Shown piece after piece: positions 8,384 through 17,199 of a stretch of DNA of 48,512 bases; positions within the stretch are counted from its first letter, which is position 1, and every line of letters starts with the position of its first letter. Source of the stretch: an uncultured Frankineae bacterium (GTDB lineage Bacteria > Actinomycetota > Actinomycetes > Mycobacteriales > SCTD01); assembly GCA_902805775.1 (NCBI GenBank), contig CADCUB010000027.1:1-48512 (forward strand), given 5' to 3'. A program made the position numbers and the translations under genes. The notes under the pieces were generated by a model. It did no database searches and was not told where the DNA came from. It saw only the letters and a program-made list of their open reading frames with translations.

Positions 8384-10899
8384 TGCTGCGGACCACGCTG
8401 CGCAGCCTGCTGGCCCGCAAGCTGCGCCTGGCGCTGTCGGGGCTGGCCGTGGTGCTCGGGGTCTCCTTCGTCTCCGGCACGTTCGTGCTCACCGACACCT
8501 TGAGCCGGGTGTTCGACGAGCTGTTCGCCGGGGTCAACGCGGGGACGTCGGTGACGGTCCGCGGGGTCTCCGCGCTCGGCGACGAGGACGCCGCAGCTCC
8601 GCCGCCCGTCGACGAGGCGGTGCTCGACCGGGTGCTGGCGGTGGACGGCGTCGCCTCGGCGACCGGTCGGGTGTCCGGCTACGCCGAGCTCGTCGTCGAC
8701 GGCGCGCCCGTCACCAGCGGCGGAGCCCCCTCCCTCGGCGTGGACATCCAGCCCGACAGCCCGCTCGAGACGCTGACCCTGCGCGACGGTGCCGCGCCGC
8801 AGGGCCCGGACGAGGTGGCGGTCGACAAGGCCACCGCCGACCGGGTCGGCCTCGAGGTCGGCGACCGGGTGCAGGTGGCCCTGCGGGACGGGCTGCGCGA
8901 CGTCACCGTCACCGGCACGCTCGGCTTCGGCGACGCCGACAGCTTCGCCGGCGCGTCCCTCGCCGCCTTCGACCTGGCCAGTGCCCAGCGGCTCGTGGGC
9001 CGGCCCGGCACCTTCTCCGAGATCGCCGTGGCGGCCGAGGACGGCCTCGGCGACGACGTGCTCGCCGAGCGCGTCGGTGCGGTGCTGCCCGCCGCGACCG
9101 AGGCGGTGACAGGCACGCAGAGCAGCGCGGAGAGCTCCGCCGAGATCAAGGAGGGGCTCGGCTTCTTCACCACCGGTCTGCTGGTCTTCGCCGGGATCTC
9201 GCTGTTCGTCGGCGCCTTCCTGATCTTCAACACCTTCAGCATGCTGGTGGCGCAGCGCGCCCGCGAGCTGGCGCTGCTCCGGGCACTGGGGGCGAGCAGG
9301 CGGCAGGTCACGTCGTCCGTCCTGGTCGAGGCGCTCGCCGTCGGCCTGCTGGCCTCCCTCGTGGGGTTCGCCCTGGGCATCGGTGTGGCGGCTGCGCTGC
9401 GGGCGCTGCTGTCGTTGCTGGGCATCGACCTGCCGGACGGCGAGCTCGTCCTCGCTCCACGCACGCTGCTCGTGTGCCTGCTCGTCGGTGTGGGCGTGAC
9501 CGCGGTGGCAGCGCTGGTCCCCGCCCGGCGGGCCGCCCGGGTCGCGCCCGTCGAGGCGATGCGTGACGCCGGCCCGGCCGAGGAGCGCTCGCTGTTCCGG
9601 CGCGGCCTGCTGGGAGCGCTGCTGCTGCTGACCGGGGTCGGGCTGCTCGCCGCCGGGCTCACCCGGGGGACGCTGCCGCTGGTGGGTGGTGGAGCTGCGG
9701 TGACCTTCCTCGGCGTGGCCACGCTGTCGCCGCTGGTCGCGCGACCGGTCGCCTCCGCCCTCGCCGCGCCGTTCGCCCGCCTCGGCGTTCCCGGCCGGCT
9801 GGGCCGGGCGAACGCCGTCCGCAGCCCGCGCCGCACCTCGGCGACGGCGGCCGCGCTGATGGTGGGGCTCGCCCTGGTCAGCGCCGTCAGCGTTCTCGGG
9901 TCGTCCCTCAAGGCCAGTGTCGACAAGATCGTCGACAGCCAGCTCGGTGCCGACTTCGTCCTGACCTCGTCGTCGTTCCAGGGCTTCTCCCCCTCGGTCG
10001 CGGACCGGCTGCGCGCCGCGCCGGAGGTCGACGGGGTGCTGGCCCTGCGCTTCGCGCAGCTGCTCGTCGACGGGCGCACCGGCGGCGTCAGCGGCATCGA
10101 CCCCCGGGCCGTGGAGCGCGTCCTGGCCCTGGACGTCGTCGACGGCGACCTGGCGTCGCTGGACGCCGGCTCGCTCGCCGTGAGCGCCGACGCGGCGGAG
10201 GAGCTGGGCCTCGCCGTGGGCGACGAGGTGCCCGTGACCTGGGCGCGCACGGGCGAGGCGTCGCTGCGGCTCGTGGCGGTGTACGCGCCCAACGAGTTCC
10301 TCGACGAGTACGCCGTGGTGGAGGAGGCGGTCGTCGCGGGCACCGACCAGGAGCTGCTGGGCGCCGTCCTGGTCAACGTCCGGGAGGGCACGACGCCTGC
10401 CCGCGCCCGAGAGGCGGTCGACGGCGCCGTCGGTGACCTGCCGACCGTGCGGGTCGACGACCGCGCCGCCTTCGTCGCCGAGCAGAGCAGCCAGGTCGAC
10501 CAGCTGCTCAACGCCATCACCGTGCTGCTGGTGCTCAGCGTCGTCATCGCGGTCCTCGGGATCGTCAACACCCTCGCCCTGTCGGTGGTCGAGCGGACCC
10601 GCGAGCTCGGCCTGCTGCGTGCCGTCGGCCTCTCGCGGCGGCAGCTGCGCCGGATGATCCGCGTCGAGAGCGTGGTCATCGCGCTGTACGGCGCGCTGCT
10701 GGGGCTGCTCGTCGGCACGGCCTTCGGCTGGGCGCTCGTGCGGGCACTCGAGGAGCAAGGGGTGTCGGAGTTCGCCCTGCCGCTCGGGCGACTGGCCCTG
10801 GTGGTCGTGGCGGCCGCGCTCGCGGGCGTGCTGGCGGCGGCCCTGCCGGCACGGCGCGCCGCCCGGCTCGACGTGCTGGCGGCAGTCGCCTCGACCTGA
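8383..10899 (+). CDS. FtsX/MacB-type ABC permease
   Basis: 838 aa from a GTG overlapping the ATPase stop. An N-terminal membrane helix (about 15-38) is followed by a large extracellular region (MacB-PCD-like, about 40-250). Then comes a first FtsX domain of three helices (about 265-395) with FNTFSMLVAQRARELALLRALGASRRQV, two central helices, a second extracellular region, and a C-terminal FtsX domain with NTLALSVVERTRELGLLRAVGLSRRQL. This duplicated layout is typical of actinobacterial permeases linked to lipoprotein or peptide export, or to mechanotransmission. It is not a dedicated polysaccharide exporter of the TagGH or Wzm type. Substrate unknown. Confidence 0.92.
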   Translation: MLRTTLRSLLARKLRLALSGLAVVLGVSFVSGTFVLTDTLSRVFDELFAGVNAGTSVTVRGVSALGDEDAAAPPPVDEAVLDRVLAVDGVASATGRVSGYAELVVDGAPVTSGGAPSLGVDIQPDSPLETLTLRDGAAPQGPDEVAVDKATADRVGLEVGDRVQVALRDGLRDVTVTGTLGFGDADSFAGASLAAFDLASAQRLVGRPGTFSEIAVAAEDGLGDDVLAERVGAVLPAATEAVTGTQSSAESSAEIKEGLGFFTTGLLVFAGISLFVGAFLIFNTFSMLVAQRARELALLRALGASRRQVTSSVLVEALAVGLLASLVGFALGIGVAAALRALLSLLGIDLPDGELVLAPRTLLVCLLVGVGVTAVAALVPARRAARVAPVEAMRDAGPAEERSLFRRGLLGALLLLTGVGLLAAGLTRGTLPLVGGGAAVTFLGVATLSPLVARPVASALAAPFARLGVPGRLGRANAVRSPRRTSATAAALMVGLALVSAVSVLGSSLKASVDKIVDSQLGADFVLTSSSFQGFSPSVADRLRAAPEVDGVLALRFAQLLVDGRTGGVSGIDPRAVERVLALDVVDGDLASLDAGSLAVSADAAEELGLAVGDEVPVTWARTGEASLRLVAVYAPNEFLDEYAVVEEAVVAGTDQELLGAVLVNVREGTTPARAREAVDGAVGDLPTVRVDDRAAFVAEQSSQVDQLLNAITVLLVLSVVIAVLGIVNTLALSVVERTRELGLLRAVGLSRRQLRRMIRVESVVIALYGALLGLLVGTAFGWALVRALEEQGVSEFALPLGRLALVVVAAALAGVLAAALPARRAARLDVLAAVAST

Positions 10900-11082
10900 G
10901 CAGGCGGCGGACGGCCGCTCCTGAGGCCACCGGTGCCCTGTCGGAGGCCTCTCGTCAGTCACTCCTCGTGTTCGACCGACCACTGAGCCTTTGCACGCGG
11001 CCACGCAGCCGCTGCTGGCGACCGGCTGTGCCGGCTGCTGCCGCGACCTCGGCGCACCGACGCGCGGACCGCCGACGGTGAA

Positions 11083-11099
11083 GTTCACCCGATCGGGGG
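11083..11099 (+). promoter_or_regulatory. Recurring motif GTTCACCCG-NN-CGGG
   Basis: GTTCACCCGATCGGGGG is one of three nearly identical sites in the window (others at 19234 and 19278). It lies 93 bases before the LPFTG start and about 67 bases before the predicted transcription start, a position typical of activator sites. The palindromic core suggests a dimeric DNA-binding protein. Confidence 0.45.
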
Positions 11100-11122
11100 G
11101 CCAGACTCACCCGTCACCCGGG

Positions 11123-11151
11123 GTTACTACGACCGGCACCGGTGATACGTT
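11123..11151 (+). promoter_or_regulatory. Candidate promoter GTTACT - 17 bp - TACGTT
   Basis: The hexamers are separated by 17 bases and stand out as the most A/T-containing stretch of the region. Transcription would begin near 11158, leaving a leader of about 34 bases with AGGAG 6 bases before the ATG at 11192. Confidence 0.4.
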
Positions 11152-11191
11152 CCTCGCACGCTTCAACCGATCATCGACGCAGGAGAATCCC

Positions 11192-11539
11192 ATGCGCACG
11201 ACCAGCCGCCTTGCCCTGTCAGCCGCGGTGCTCGGCAGCTCACTGCTCTTCGCGGCGCCCGCGGCCGCGCAGACGGCGCCGACGCCCTGCCCGTACCCCT
11301 TCGACTGCCCGACCCCGTCCACCCCGCCCGGTGGCGGCGAGGGCGAGGAGACGGTGAGCCCGACCGGCGCGCCCGTCAACGGCGGTGGCGGTGGTGGCGG
11401 CGGAGGCACGGCGGTCGACGGCCGCTCCGAGCTGCCCTTCACCGGCGGTGAGATCACCCTGCTGGCGCTCGCCGGCACGGCGGCCCTCGGTGGTGGCGCC
11501 GCTCTCGTGGTCGCCGGCCGTCGGCGCCAGACAGCCTGA
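11192..11539 (+). CDS. Small secreted LPXTG-type wall-anchored protein
   Basis: 115 aa with an AGGAG ribosome site. A signal peptide (about 1-27, cut after APAAAQ) is followed by a short mature part with two cysteines in CPYPFDC, a Pro/Thr-rich stretch and a run of nine glycines. The C-terminus is a complete sorting signal: LPFTG, a hydrophobic segment (LLALAGTAALGGGAALVVA) and the basic tail GRRRQTA. A sortase should therefore attach it to peptidoglycan, but no sortase gene is in the window. Two cysteines so close in a surface protein could form a small disulphide loop or bind a ligand. The gene lies between an ABC permease and the glycan genes and ends at a strong hairpin. Confidence 0.88.
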   Translation: MRTTSRLALSAAVLGSSLLFAAPAAAQTAPTPCPYPFDCPTPSTPPGGGEGEETVSPTGAPVNGGGGGGGGGTAVDGRSELPFTGGEITLLALAGTAALGGGAALVVAGRRRQTA

Positions 11540-11551
11540 TCACTGCTCGTC

Positions 11552-11589
11552 CCGCGACGGCGCTGTCCTTCGGGACAGCGCCGTCGCGG
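11552..11589 (+). terminator. Perfect 17-bp hairpin with TTCG loop
   Basis: Left arm CCGCGACGGCGCTGTCC, loop TTCG, and a right arm that is the exact complement. A 17-bp uninterrupted stem closed by a UUCG tetraloop, 12 bases after the LPFTG stop, is a strong candidate for an intrinsic terminator lacking a U tract. It ends 29 bases before the DUF4012 start and could also affect that leader. Confidence 0.7.
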
Positions 11590-11618
11590 CGTTCCGGGAG
11601 CCGAGCCGCGGGCGTGCC

Positions 11619-13427
11619 GTGCCGCGCGTGAAGGCGGCTCTGGTCGGTGCGGTCGTCGTGGTGGGGCTGGGCGTTGCGGTCGGGGCCGGTGCGGCCCGTG
11701 CCGCCCTGTCCGCGGCCCAGGACCTCCGGCAGGCCCAGGCCGGGCTGAGCGCGGTGCGCGACCGGGAGGTGGATCCGGACGCGGCCCGGTCCGAGCTGCG
11801 GCGCGCGCACGCGCTGGTCGGCTCCGCCGACGAGGCCCTCGGCAGCTGGCCGGTCGACGTGGTCGCTGCCGTCCCGGTCCTCGGGCGGTCCCTGGACGCC
11901 GAGCGTGCCGTGACCGACACCGCCGACGAGGTCCTCACCGGCGCACTGGTGCTCACCGACGGCCTCGGCAGCATCCGCGCCTCTGCCGGGGGGGTCGACC
12001 TGGCGGCGCTCGCCGCCGTCCGCCAGCAGCTCGGGGGGCCCGCTGAGCGCGGGCGCAGTGCCCTGGACCGCCTGCGAGGCACCTCGACCCGGCTGACCCC
12101 TCCGCAGGTCGGCCGGGAGGTGACGGCCGCGTCCGCCGCGCTGGGCCCGGCCGTCGACACGCTGGAACGCGCGCAGGCGGGTCTCGGGCTCGCCGAGGGG
12201 CTGCTCGGCGGCGCAGGGCCGCGCACGCTGATGGTGGCCCTGCAGAACAACGCGGAGCTGCGAGGCGCCGGCGGCTACGTGTCGACCTTCGGGACGGGGC
12301 GCCTGCAGGACGGCCGGCTGCGGCTCGATCCCCTCCGGGACGTGATCGCCGTCGCCGACGAGCCCGAGCGGGCACGGCGCGTGCCGGCTCCACCGGAGTT
12401 CGTCGAGGACTACGGACCCCTGTCCGCCGACACCACCATCTTCCGGTCCTGGAACATGTCGCCGCACGTCCCGGACAGCGCCCTCGTCGGTGCGCGCGTC
12501 ACCGGTGCGCTGCTCGGCACGACGCCGGACGTCGTGGTGCTGGTCGACGTCCCCGCTCTCGGAGCGCTCGCCGAGCTGGGCGGTGCGGCGGTGGTCCTGC
12601 CCGACGGCTCGCAGGTCAGCGCCGAGGAGCTGACCGACGCGCTGCTCGTGGACGCGTACGCGCGGGCGGGCGACGACAACGACCGGCAGATCGAGCGGCG
12701 GGCCCAGCTGCGGCAGGCAGCCGGCACCGTCGTGACACGGCTGCTGGGTGGCGACCTGCCGGCCGCCGAGGTGCTGCGGACCCTCACCCGCCTCGCGGAG
12801 GGCCGGCACGTCGCGGTCTGGTCGGCTCGACCGCAGGAGCAGGAGGTGCTCGTCGACCTCGGCGTCGCCGGGAGCGTCGAGGCTCCGTCCGGTGGGGACC
12901 TGCTGCACGTCAGCACCAACAACATCGGCGGCAACAAGCTCGACGTCTACGCCGAGCGCCAGGTGAGCGTCGACGTCCGGCTCAGCGCGGGTCGGGCCGA
13001 CGTGACGCAGCGCCTGTCGCTGCGCAACGCGGCCCCGGCGGGGCTGGTGCCCTACGTCGCCGGCACGCAGGCGCCCGGCACGATGGTCGACCGCGTCGAG
13101 CTGTCCCTGCCTCGATCGGCGAGCGGGGTGACGGTCTCGGTCGACGGTGCCCCCCGCCCGGAGCGGCCCAGCGTGGGGGCGTCACGGGCGCGGCTCGCCC
13201 TGCGGACGTCGACCTCGCGAGGGGCCACCACCGTGGTCGAGGTGCGCTACGCCCTCGAGCTCGACACCGAGGTGTACCGCCTGCGCCTGCTGCCGCAGCC
13301 GCTGGCCACCGAGGCCACCGTCGGGATCTCCGTGCGACCGGCCGACGGCCTGACCGGGCCGTCGCTCGTGGAGCGGCCGGAGCCCTTCGACAGCGTGCGC
13401 GAGGTCGAGGTCCGCCTGCCCCGCTGA
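11619..13427 (+). CDS. DUF4012 membrane protein
   Basis: 602 aa from a GTG at 11619 (a GTG at 11628 is possible). No start codon is available further upstream in frame before the terminator hairpin. One N-terminal membrane helix (VKAALVGAVVVVGLGVAVGAG) is followed by an alpha-helical region to about residue 190. The extracellular DUF4012 domain then begins with LMVALQNNAELRGAGGYVSTFG, the family hallmark, and includes DTTIFRSWNMSPHVPDSA and VSTNNIGGNKLD. DUF4012 proteins occur widely in actinobacterial and clostridial exopolysaccharide loci. Their biochemical role is not established. Its position at the edge of the glycan island fits that pattern. Confidence 0.85.
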   Translation: MPRVKAALVGAVVVVGLGVAVGAGAARAALSAAQDLRQAQAGLSAVRDREVDPDAARSELRRAHALVGSADEALGSWPVDVVAAVPVLGRSLDAERAVTDTADEVLTGALVLTDGLGSIRASAGGVDLAALAAVRQQLGGPAERGRSALDRLRGTSTRLTPPQVGREVTAASAALGPAVDTLERAQAGLGLAEGLLGGAGPRTLMVALQNNAELRGAGGYVSTFGTGRLQDGRLRLDPLRDVIAVADEPERARRVPAPPEFVEDYGPLSADTTIFRSWNMSPHVPDSALVGARVTGALLGTTPDVVVLVDVPALGALAELGGAAVVLPDGSQVSAEELTDALLVDAYARAGDDNDRQIERRAQLRQAAGTVVTRLLGGDLPAAEVLRTLTRLAEGRHVAVWSARPQEQEVLVDLGVAGSVEAPSGGDLLHVSTNNIGGNKLDVYAERQVSVDVRLSAGRADVTQRLSLRNAAPAGLVPYVAGTQAPGTMVDRVELSLPRSASGVTVSVDGAPRPERPSVGASRARLALRTSTSRGATTVVEVRYALELDTEVYRLRLLPQPLATEATVGISVRPADGLTGPSLVERPEPFDSVREVEVRLPR

Positions 13428-13480
13428 GCGGCGGCGCGGCGCGGACCCGCGACGCCCGGTGCGGCGGCGGCCCTCCGCCC

Positions 13481-13510
13481 CCGCCGGACCGGGGCTGCGT
13501 CCGGACGGCG
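13481..13510. terminator. Possible bidirectional hairpin between convergent genes
   Basis: CCGCCGGAC and GTCCGGACGGCG can pair around a 9-base loop, with one bulged base. It lies between the DUF4012 gene and the convergent sugar transferase gene, where a shared terminator is expected. Confidence 0.35.
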
Positions 13511-13572
13511 CCCCTGGAGACAGGGCGGCAGCCGCGCTGCCGGCGCCCGCTCAGAGCGCCGACGCCGTCGCG

Positions 13573-15108
13573 TCAGTACGCGCCGCGGCGTCCCAGGACG
13601 GCGAACGCGGTGCGCCACAGGATGTGGGCGTCCAGGGCCAGCGACCAGTTCTCGACGTAGTGCAGGTCGAGCCGCACGGACTCGTCCCAGGACAGCTCGG
13701 AGCGACCGCTGACCTGCCACAGGCCGGTCAGCCCGGGCTTGACGAGCAGGCGCCGGCGGACGTCGTTGGGGTACTGCCGCACCTCGCTCTGCAGCGGCGG
13801 GCGCGGTCCGACGAGCGACATGTCGCCCTTGACGACGTTGAACAGCTGCGGCAGCTCGTCCAGCGAGAAGCGGCGCAGCCACCTCCCGACGGGCGTGATC
13901 CGCGGGTCGTCCTTGATCTTGAACAGCAGGCCGTCGCTGTTCTCGTTGCGCGTCCGCAGGTCCGCCAGGCGCTGCTCGGCGTCGAGGTACATGCTGCGGA
14001 GCTTGAACATCGTGAAGCGCTCGCCGTCCGTGCCCACCCGCTCCTGACGGAAGAACGCGGGGCCGGGCGAGGTGACGCGCACGACGATCGCGAGGACGAG
14101 CAGGAGCGGTGCGGCCGCGAGCAGGCCGAGCAGGGCGGCGGTCCGGTCGACGGTGTTCTTGACGAACCGGCGGATGCCGCTGAACTCGGGCTCCTCGACG
14201 TGCAGGAGCGGGAGCCCGGAGACCGGCCGGATGTGGATGCGCGGACCGGCGACGTCGGTCAGCGAGGGCGCCACGACCAGGTCGATGCCGGACCCCTCGA
14301 GCTGCCACGACAGCCGCCGCAGGTCGAACTGGCTGAGGTCGGACCAGGCGCCCACCGCGACGGTGTCGGCGCCGGTGGCGCGCAGCGCCGCCACGATGCT
14401 CGTCGAGGTGCCCACGACCGGCACGCCCTCGACCTCAGGACCCCGGGGACGGTCGATGCAGGCGCCGACCACCGAGAAGCCGGCCTGCGGCTCGCGGCTG
14501 AGCTGGCGGATGAGCTCGGCGCACGAGCGCTCGCGCCCGACGACGACGACCTTGTGCAGGCACTGGCCGGCAGCACGCTGCCGGTGCAGCTGCTGGCGGG
14601 CGGCGTAGCGCAGGAGCAGGGTCAGCGCGACGGTCGTCGGCAGCGCGATCAGGACGTACAGGCGGGCCGGCTCCAGCCGGAAGGCCAGGCTGACGACGGC
14701 CATGAGCGCCAGGAGCCGCACGCCGGCGTTGAAGATCCGCTGGAACTCCTCGCTGCCGGTGCCGAGGAAGCGCTGCTCGTAGGCGCGGACCGAGGCGCAG
14801 GACAGCAGCCAGACGAGCGGGGCGGCCAACGTCACGAACAGGTAGACGTCCGGTCCGCCGGTGCCGAACCGGACGACCAGGGCGAGCAGGCCCGCCACGG
14901 CGGCCGCGAGGAAGTCCATCCACACCAGGCGTCGCACGAGCGAGCGCTGCCACTGCGTGCTGCGCCGCGGCGTCAGGGCGGCGTCGACCGCACGCAGGAC
15001 GGGCGGCTCGGTGGGCAAGCGCTCCGCACCGTGGTCGTGCAGGGTCTTCTCGTCGAAGGAGCGCAGCAGCGACGGCACGAGGCCGGTGCGGCGCAGTGAG
15101 GAGGTCAT
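13573..15108 (-). CDS. Polyprenyl-phosphate sugar-1-phosphate transferase (WbaP/CpsE type)
   Basis: 511 aa from the ATG at 15108. This enzyme starts repeat-unit synthesis by moving a sugar-1-phosphate from a UDP-sugar to undecaprenyl phosphate. Four or so N-terminal membrane helices (about 60-165) are followed by a Rossmann-like cytoplasmic domain (KVVVVGRERSCAELIRQL) and a helix (LLGLLAAAPLLLVLAIVV). The catalytic domain carries PAFFRQERVGTDGERFTMFKLRSM, LRRFSLDELPQLFNVVKGDMS, LVGPRPP and LLVKPGLTGLWQVSGRS, all family signatures. The donor sugar cannot be told. It lies downstream of the CDP-sugar cassette after a 238-base gap, so it may have its own promoter. Longer starts upstream add only unconserved residues. 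Confidence 0.93.
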   Translation of the reverse strand: MTSSLRRTGLVPSLLRSFDEKTLHDHGAERLPTEPPVLRAVDAALTPRRSTQWQRSLVRRLVWMDFLAAAVAGLLALVVRFGTGGPDVYLFVTLAAPLVWLLSCASVRAYEQRFLGTGSEEFQRIFNAGVRLLALMAVVSLAFRLEPARLYVLIALPTTVALTLLLRYAARQQLHRQRAAGQCLHKVVVVGRERSCAELIRQLSREPQAGFSVVGACIDRPRGPEVEGVPVVGTSTSIVAALRATGADTVAVGAWSDLSQFDLRRLSWQLEGSGIDLVVAPSLTDVAGPRIHIRPVSGLPLLHVEEPEFSGIRRFVKNTVDRTAALLGLLAAAPLLLVLAIVVRVTSPGPAFFRQERVGTDGERFTMFKLRSMYLDAEQRLADLRTRNENSDGLLFKIKDDPRITPVGRWLRRFSLDELPQLFNVVKGDMSLVGPRPPLQSEVRQYPNDVRRRLLVKPGLTGLWQVSGRSELSWDESVRLDLHYVENWSLALDAHILWRTAFAVLGRRGAY

Positions 15109-15346
15109 GCGGTCCGATCGACGTGGCCGGGTCGTCACTGAGGGGAAGGGCTCAGCCTCTGCCGTCACGGCGGAGCGGTCCCGCGGCTGCACTGTCACCT
15201 GTCGCCAACACCTTCGCTCGTCCATGCAGACGCGAGCTCGGTCTGCTTCTGTCGCTCCCCGCTCCCGCGGGCGACCGGGTCGTCCTCGTTGCGAGAACAA
15301 GGGTCCGGACCACCCGGACTGCCCGGCGCCTGTGGGATCACACTAC
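15109..15346 (-). promoter_or_regulatory. Leader of the sugar transferase gene with a possible -10 (TAGTGT)
   Basis: 238 bases without a gene. On the minus strand TAGTGT (15340-15345), set in a locally A/T-rich stretch right after the upstream TAA stop, could be a -10 box. It would leave a leader of about 225 bases. No conserved riboswitch fold was recognised. Confidence 0.25.
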
Positions 15347-16666
15347 TTAGGACGCCACGACTGCGGGCTGGTCGTTGATGGAGATGGAGAGCACAGTCGC
15401 CTGCTGCTCCCGCAGCCGGTCGATGAGCCGTCCGGCCGGCAGAGCGACGTCGTCGTAGGTCAGGACGGCGTCGCGCGGCACGTCCCGGACGAGCCGGCAG
15501 CCGGCGGCCACCCCCATGGGCAGCAGGCGCCCGGAGGCGGTCGCCTCGGCCGTCTCCGCCACGCCGTAGGTGCAGTAGCCCCCGAGCGCGTCGACGACCG
15601 ACCCGGCCCGCAGGTCGGTCTTGGCCGTCGCCACGACCTCGACCCGGGGGGCGCCGGCAGCGGCGATGACGGCGTCACCGAACAGCACGGCGCGGGCCAG
15701 CGACGCCGGCACCTCGAAGTGGCACAGGTGGTACGGCGTGTAGAAGCTGTAGAGCGGACCTGGCCCGAGCTTGTACAGCTCCAGGTAGTGCCGGGCGGAC
15801 GGGTCGGCCACCGTGCCGAGCACGAAGACGCCGGGTCCGGGGCGGGCCCCGACGACGTAGTCGACGACCCCGCCGAGGGCGAGCAGCTCGTCGACGTCGT
15901 ACGCCGAGGTCAGCTCGTCGACGTGCCCGGTGTGGGAGGCCCCGCCCATGCCCCGCCGGGCGACCGTCATGCCGGTGGCATTGGCGACGACCGCCTGCTC
16001 GAAGGACACCTTCGTGCCGTCAGCGAAGCTCGTGACCATGTGGGGGTCCTGCCCCCACCTGCGGGCGAACGCCTCCTGCGTCGTGGGCGTGCGGTGCTCG
16101 TCCTGCAGGCCCTTGATGTTGCCGCAGACCAGCGGCGTGACGCCGATGCCGCTCACGAAGCGGTGCAGGTTCATCTGCACCCCCGGCTGGTCGCCGTCGA
16201 CCCCGCTGAACACGACCCCCGCCGCGTCGGCGAGCACCTTCAGCAGCGGCCCGACGGTGGCGTCGAGCTCGGCGTTCATGGTCACGACGTGCTTGCCGTG
16301 GGCGAAGGCGTCCAGCGTCACCCCGGCGCCGAACTCGACGGCGCCGGTGACGTCGCAGACGACGTCGACGCTGTCGGCCCCGCACAGGACAGCGGGGTCC
16401 TCGGTGACGGCGGGGGCGCCCGCCGCGGCCGCCCGGTCGAGCCCGGCGGCGTCGTCGACCACACGCGCCTCGGCCGCTCCGGCCTCGCGGTAGGCCCGGG
16501 AGGCACCGGCGAGCGAGCGGTTGGACACCGCCACGAGCTGCATGCCGGGCGTCGCGGCGATGCGGGCGGCGACGCCGCGGCCCATGAAGCCGGCGCCCAC
16601 CATGCCCACCCGCACCGGGCGGCCCTCGCGTCGGCGCTGCTCGAGTGCGCGGTCGACGAGGATCAC
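15347..16666 (-). CDS. NAD(P)-dependent oxidoreductase with C-terminal SAF-like domain
   Basis: 439 aa from a GTG at 16666 that overlaps the upstream TGA (GTGA). The N-terminal Rossmann fold shows VGMVGAGFMGRGVAARI, and the middle resembles homoserine-dehydrogenase/Gfo-type enzymes (VVCDVTGAVEFGA, HVVTMNAELDATVGPLL). The last 60 residues (LLPMGVAAGCRLVRDV, LPAGRLIDRLRE) look like a SAF domain. Proteins of this kind recur next to glucose-1-phosphate cytidylyltransferase and RmlC-like genes in actinobacterial glycan loci. The natural substrate is, to my knowledge, not established. Its place as the fourth gene of a tightly coupled cassette implies a late reduction or oxidation in making an unusual CDP-sugar. 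Confidence 0.82.
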   Translation of the reverse strand: MILVDRALEQRRREGRPVRVGMVGAGFMGRGVAARIAATPGMQLVAVSNRSLAGASRAYREAGAAEARVVDDAAGLDRAAAAGAPAVTEDPAVLCGADSVDVVCDVTGAVEFGAGVTLDAFAHGKHVVTMNAELDATVGPLLKVLADAAGVVFSGVDGDQPGVQMNLHRFVSGIGVTPLVCGNIKGLQDEHRTPTTQEAFARRWGQDPHMVTSFADGTKVSFEQAVVANATGMTVARRGMGGASHTGHVDELTSAYDVDELLALGGVVDYVVGARPGPGVFVLGTVADPSARHYLELYKLGPGPLYSFYTPYHLCHFEVPASLARAVLFGDAVIAAAGAPRVEVVATAKTDLRAGSVVDALGGYCTYGVAETAEATASGRLLPMGVAAGCRLVRDVPRDAVLTYDDVALPAGRLIDRLREQQATVLSISINDQPAVVAS

Positions 16667-17199
16667 GCGGCCACCTCCAGCAGGGGCCAGGCCGCGTCCT
16701 TGGCCGAGATCGCGCTCACCGGCAGCGGCCAGGACAGGCCGAGCAGGGGGTCGTCGTGGCGCAGCCCGCGCTCGGTGCCGGGGGTGTAGGCCTCGCTGAC
16801 CTGGTAGGTCACCTCGGCGCCGTCGACCAGCGTCTGGTAGCCGTGCGCGAACATCGGCGGGACGTACAGCGCGCGCCGGTTGGCGGCGCTCAGCTCGACC
16901 GCGACGGAGCGCAGGTAGGTCGGTGAGCCCGGCCGCACGTCGACGACGACGTCGAGCACCGCCCCGGCGGTGCACCGCACGAGCTTGGCCTCCATGGCCG
17001 GGGCCACCTGGTAGTGCATGCCGCGCAGGGTCCCGGCCCGGTGGTTGAACGAGACGTTGCACTGCTCCACGACCGGCTCGAGCCCGGCGGCCGCGAACTG
17101 CTCCCGGTCGAAGCTGCGGGCGAAGAAGCCGCGTTCGTCCTGCCTCAGCTCGAGCTCGACGACCACCGGACCGGCGAGCTCGGTCGTCGTGAGGATCAC
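16663..17199 (-). CDS. RmlC-like sugar-nucleotide 3,5-epimerase (cupin)
   Basis: 178 aa, GTG start in a GTGA overlap with the upstream SDR stop. The sequence follows the dTDP-4-dehydrorhamnose 3,5-epimerase pattern: DERGFFARSFDREQF, NVSFNHRAGTLRGMHYQ with the catalytic His, KLVRCTAGAVLDVVVDVR, and MFAHGYQTL with the active-site Tyr region. Because the neighbours include a CDP-glucose-forming enzyme and no dTDP-rhamnose genes, the substrate is more likely a CDP-4-keto sugar than dTDP-4-keto-glucose. It could be a 3-, 5- or 3,5-epimerase. Confidence 0.88.
   Translation of the reverse strand: MILTTTELAGPVVVELELRQDERGFFARSFDREQFAAAGLEPVVEQCNVSFNHRAGTLRGMHYQVAPAMEAKLVRCTAGAVLDVVVDVRPGSPTYLRSVAVELSAANRRALYVPPMFAHGYQTLVDGAEVTYQVSEAYTPGTERGLRHDDPLLGLSWPLPVSAISAKDAAWPLLEVAA

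Larger units (their letters stand above)
10900..11191 (+). other. Intergenic region with regulatory elements before the LPFTG gene
   Basis: 292 bases with no credible gene. It holds the palindromic motif at 11083-11099, a candidate promoter ending in TACGTT at 11146-11151, and an AGGAG ribosome site at 11181-11185. The first 180 bases show nothing I can interpret. Confidence 0.6.
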
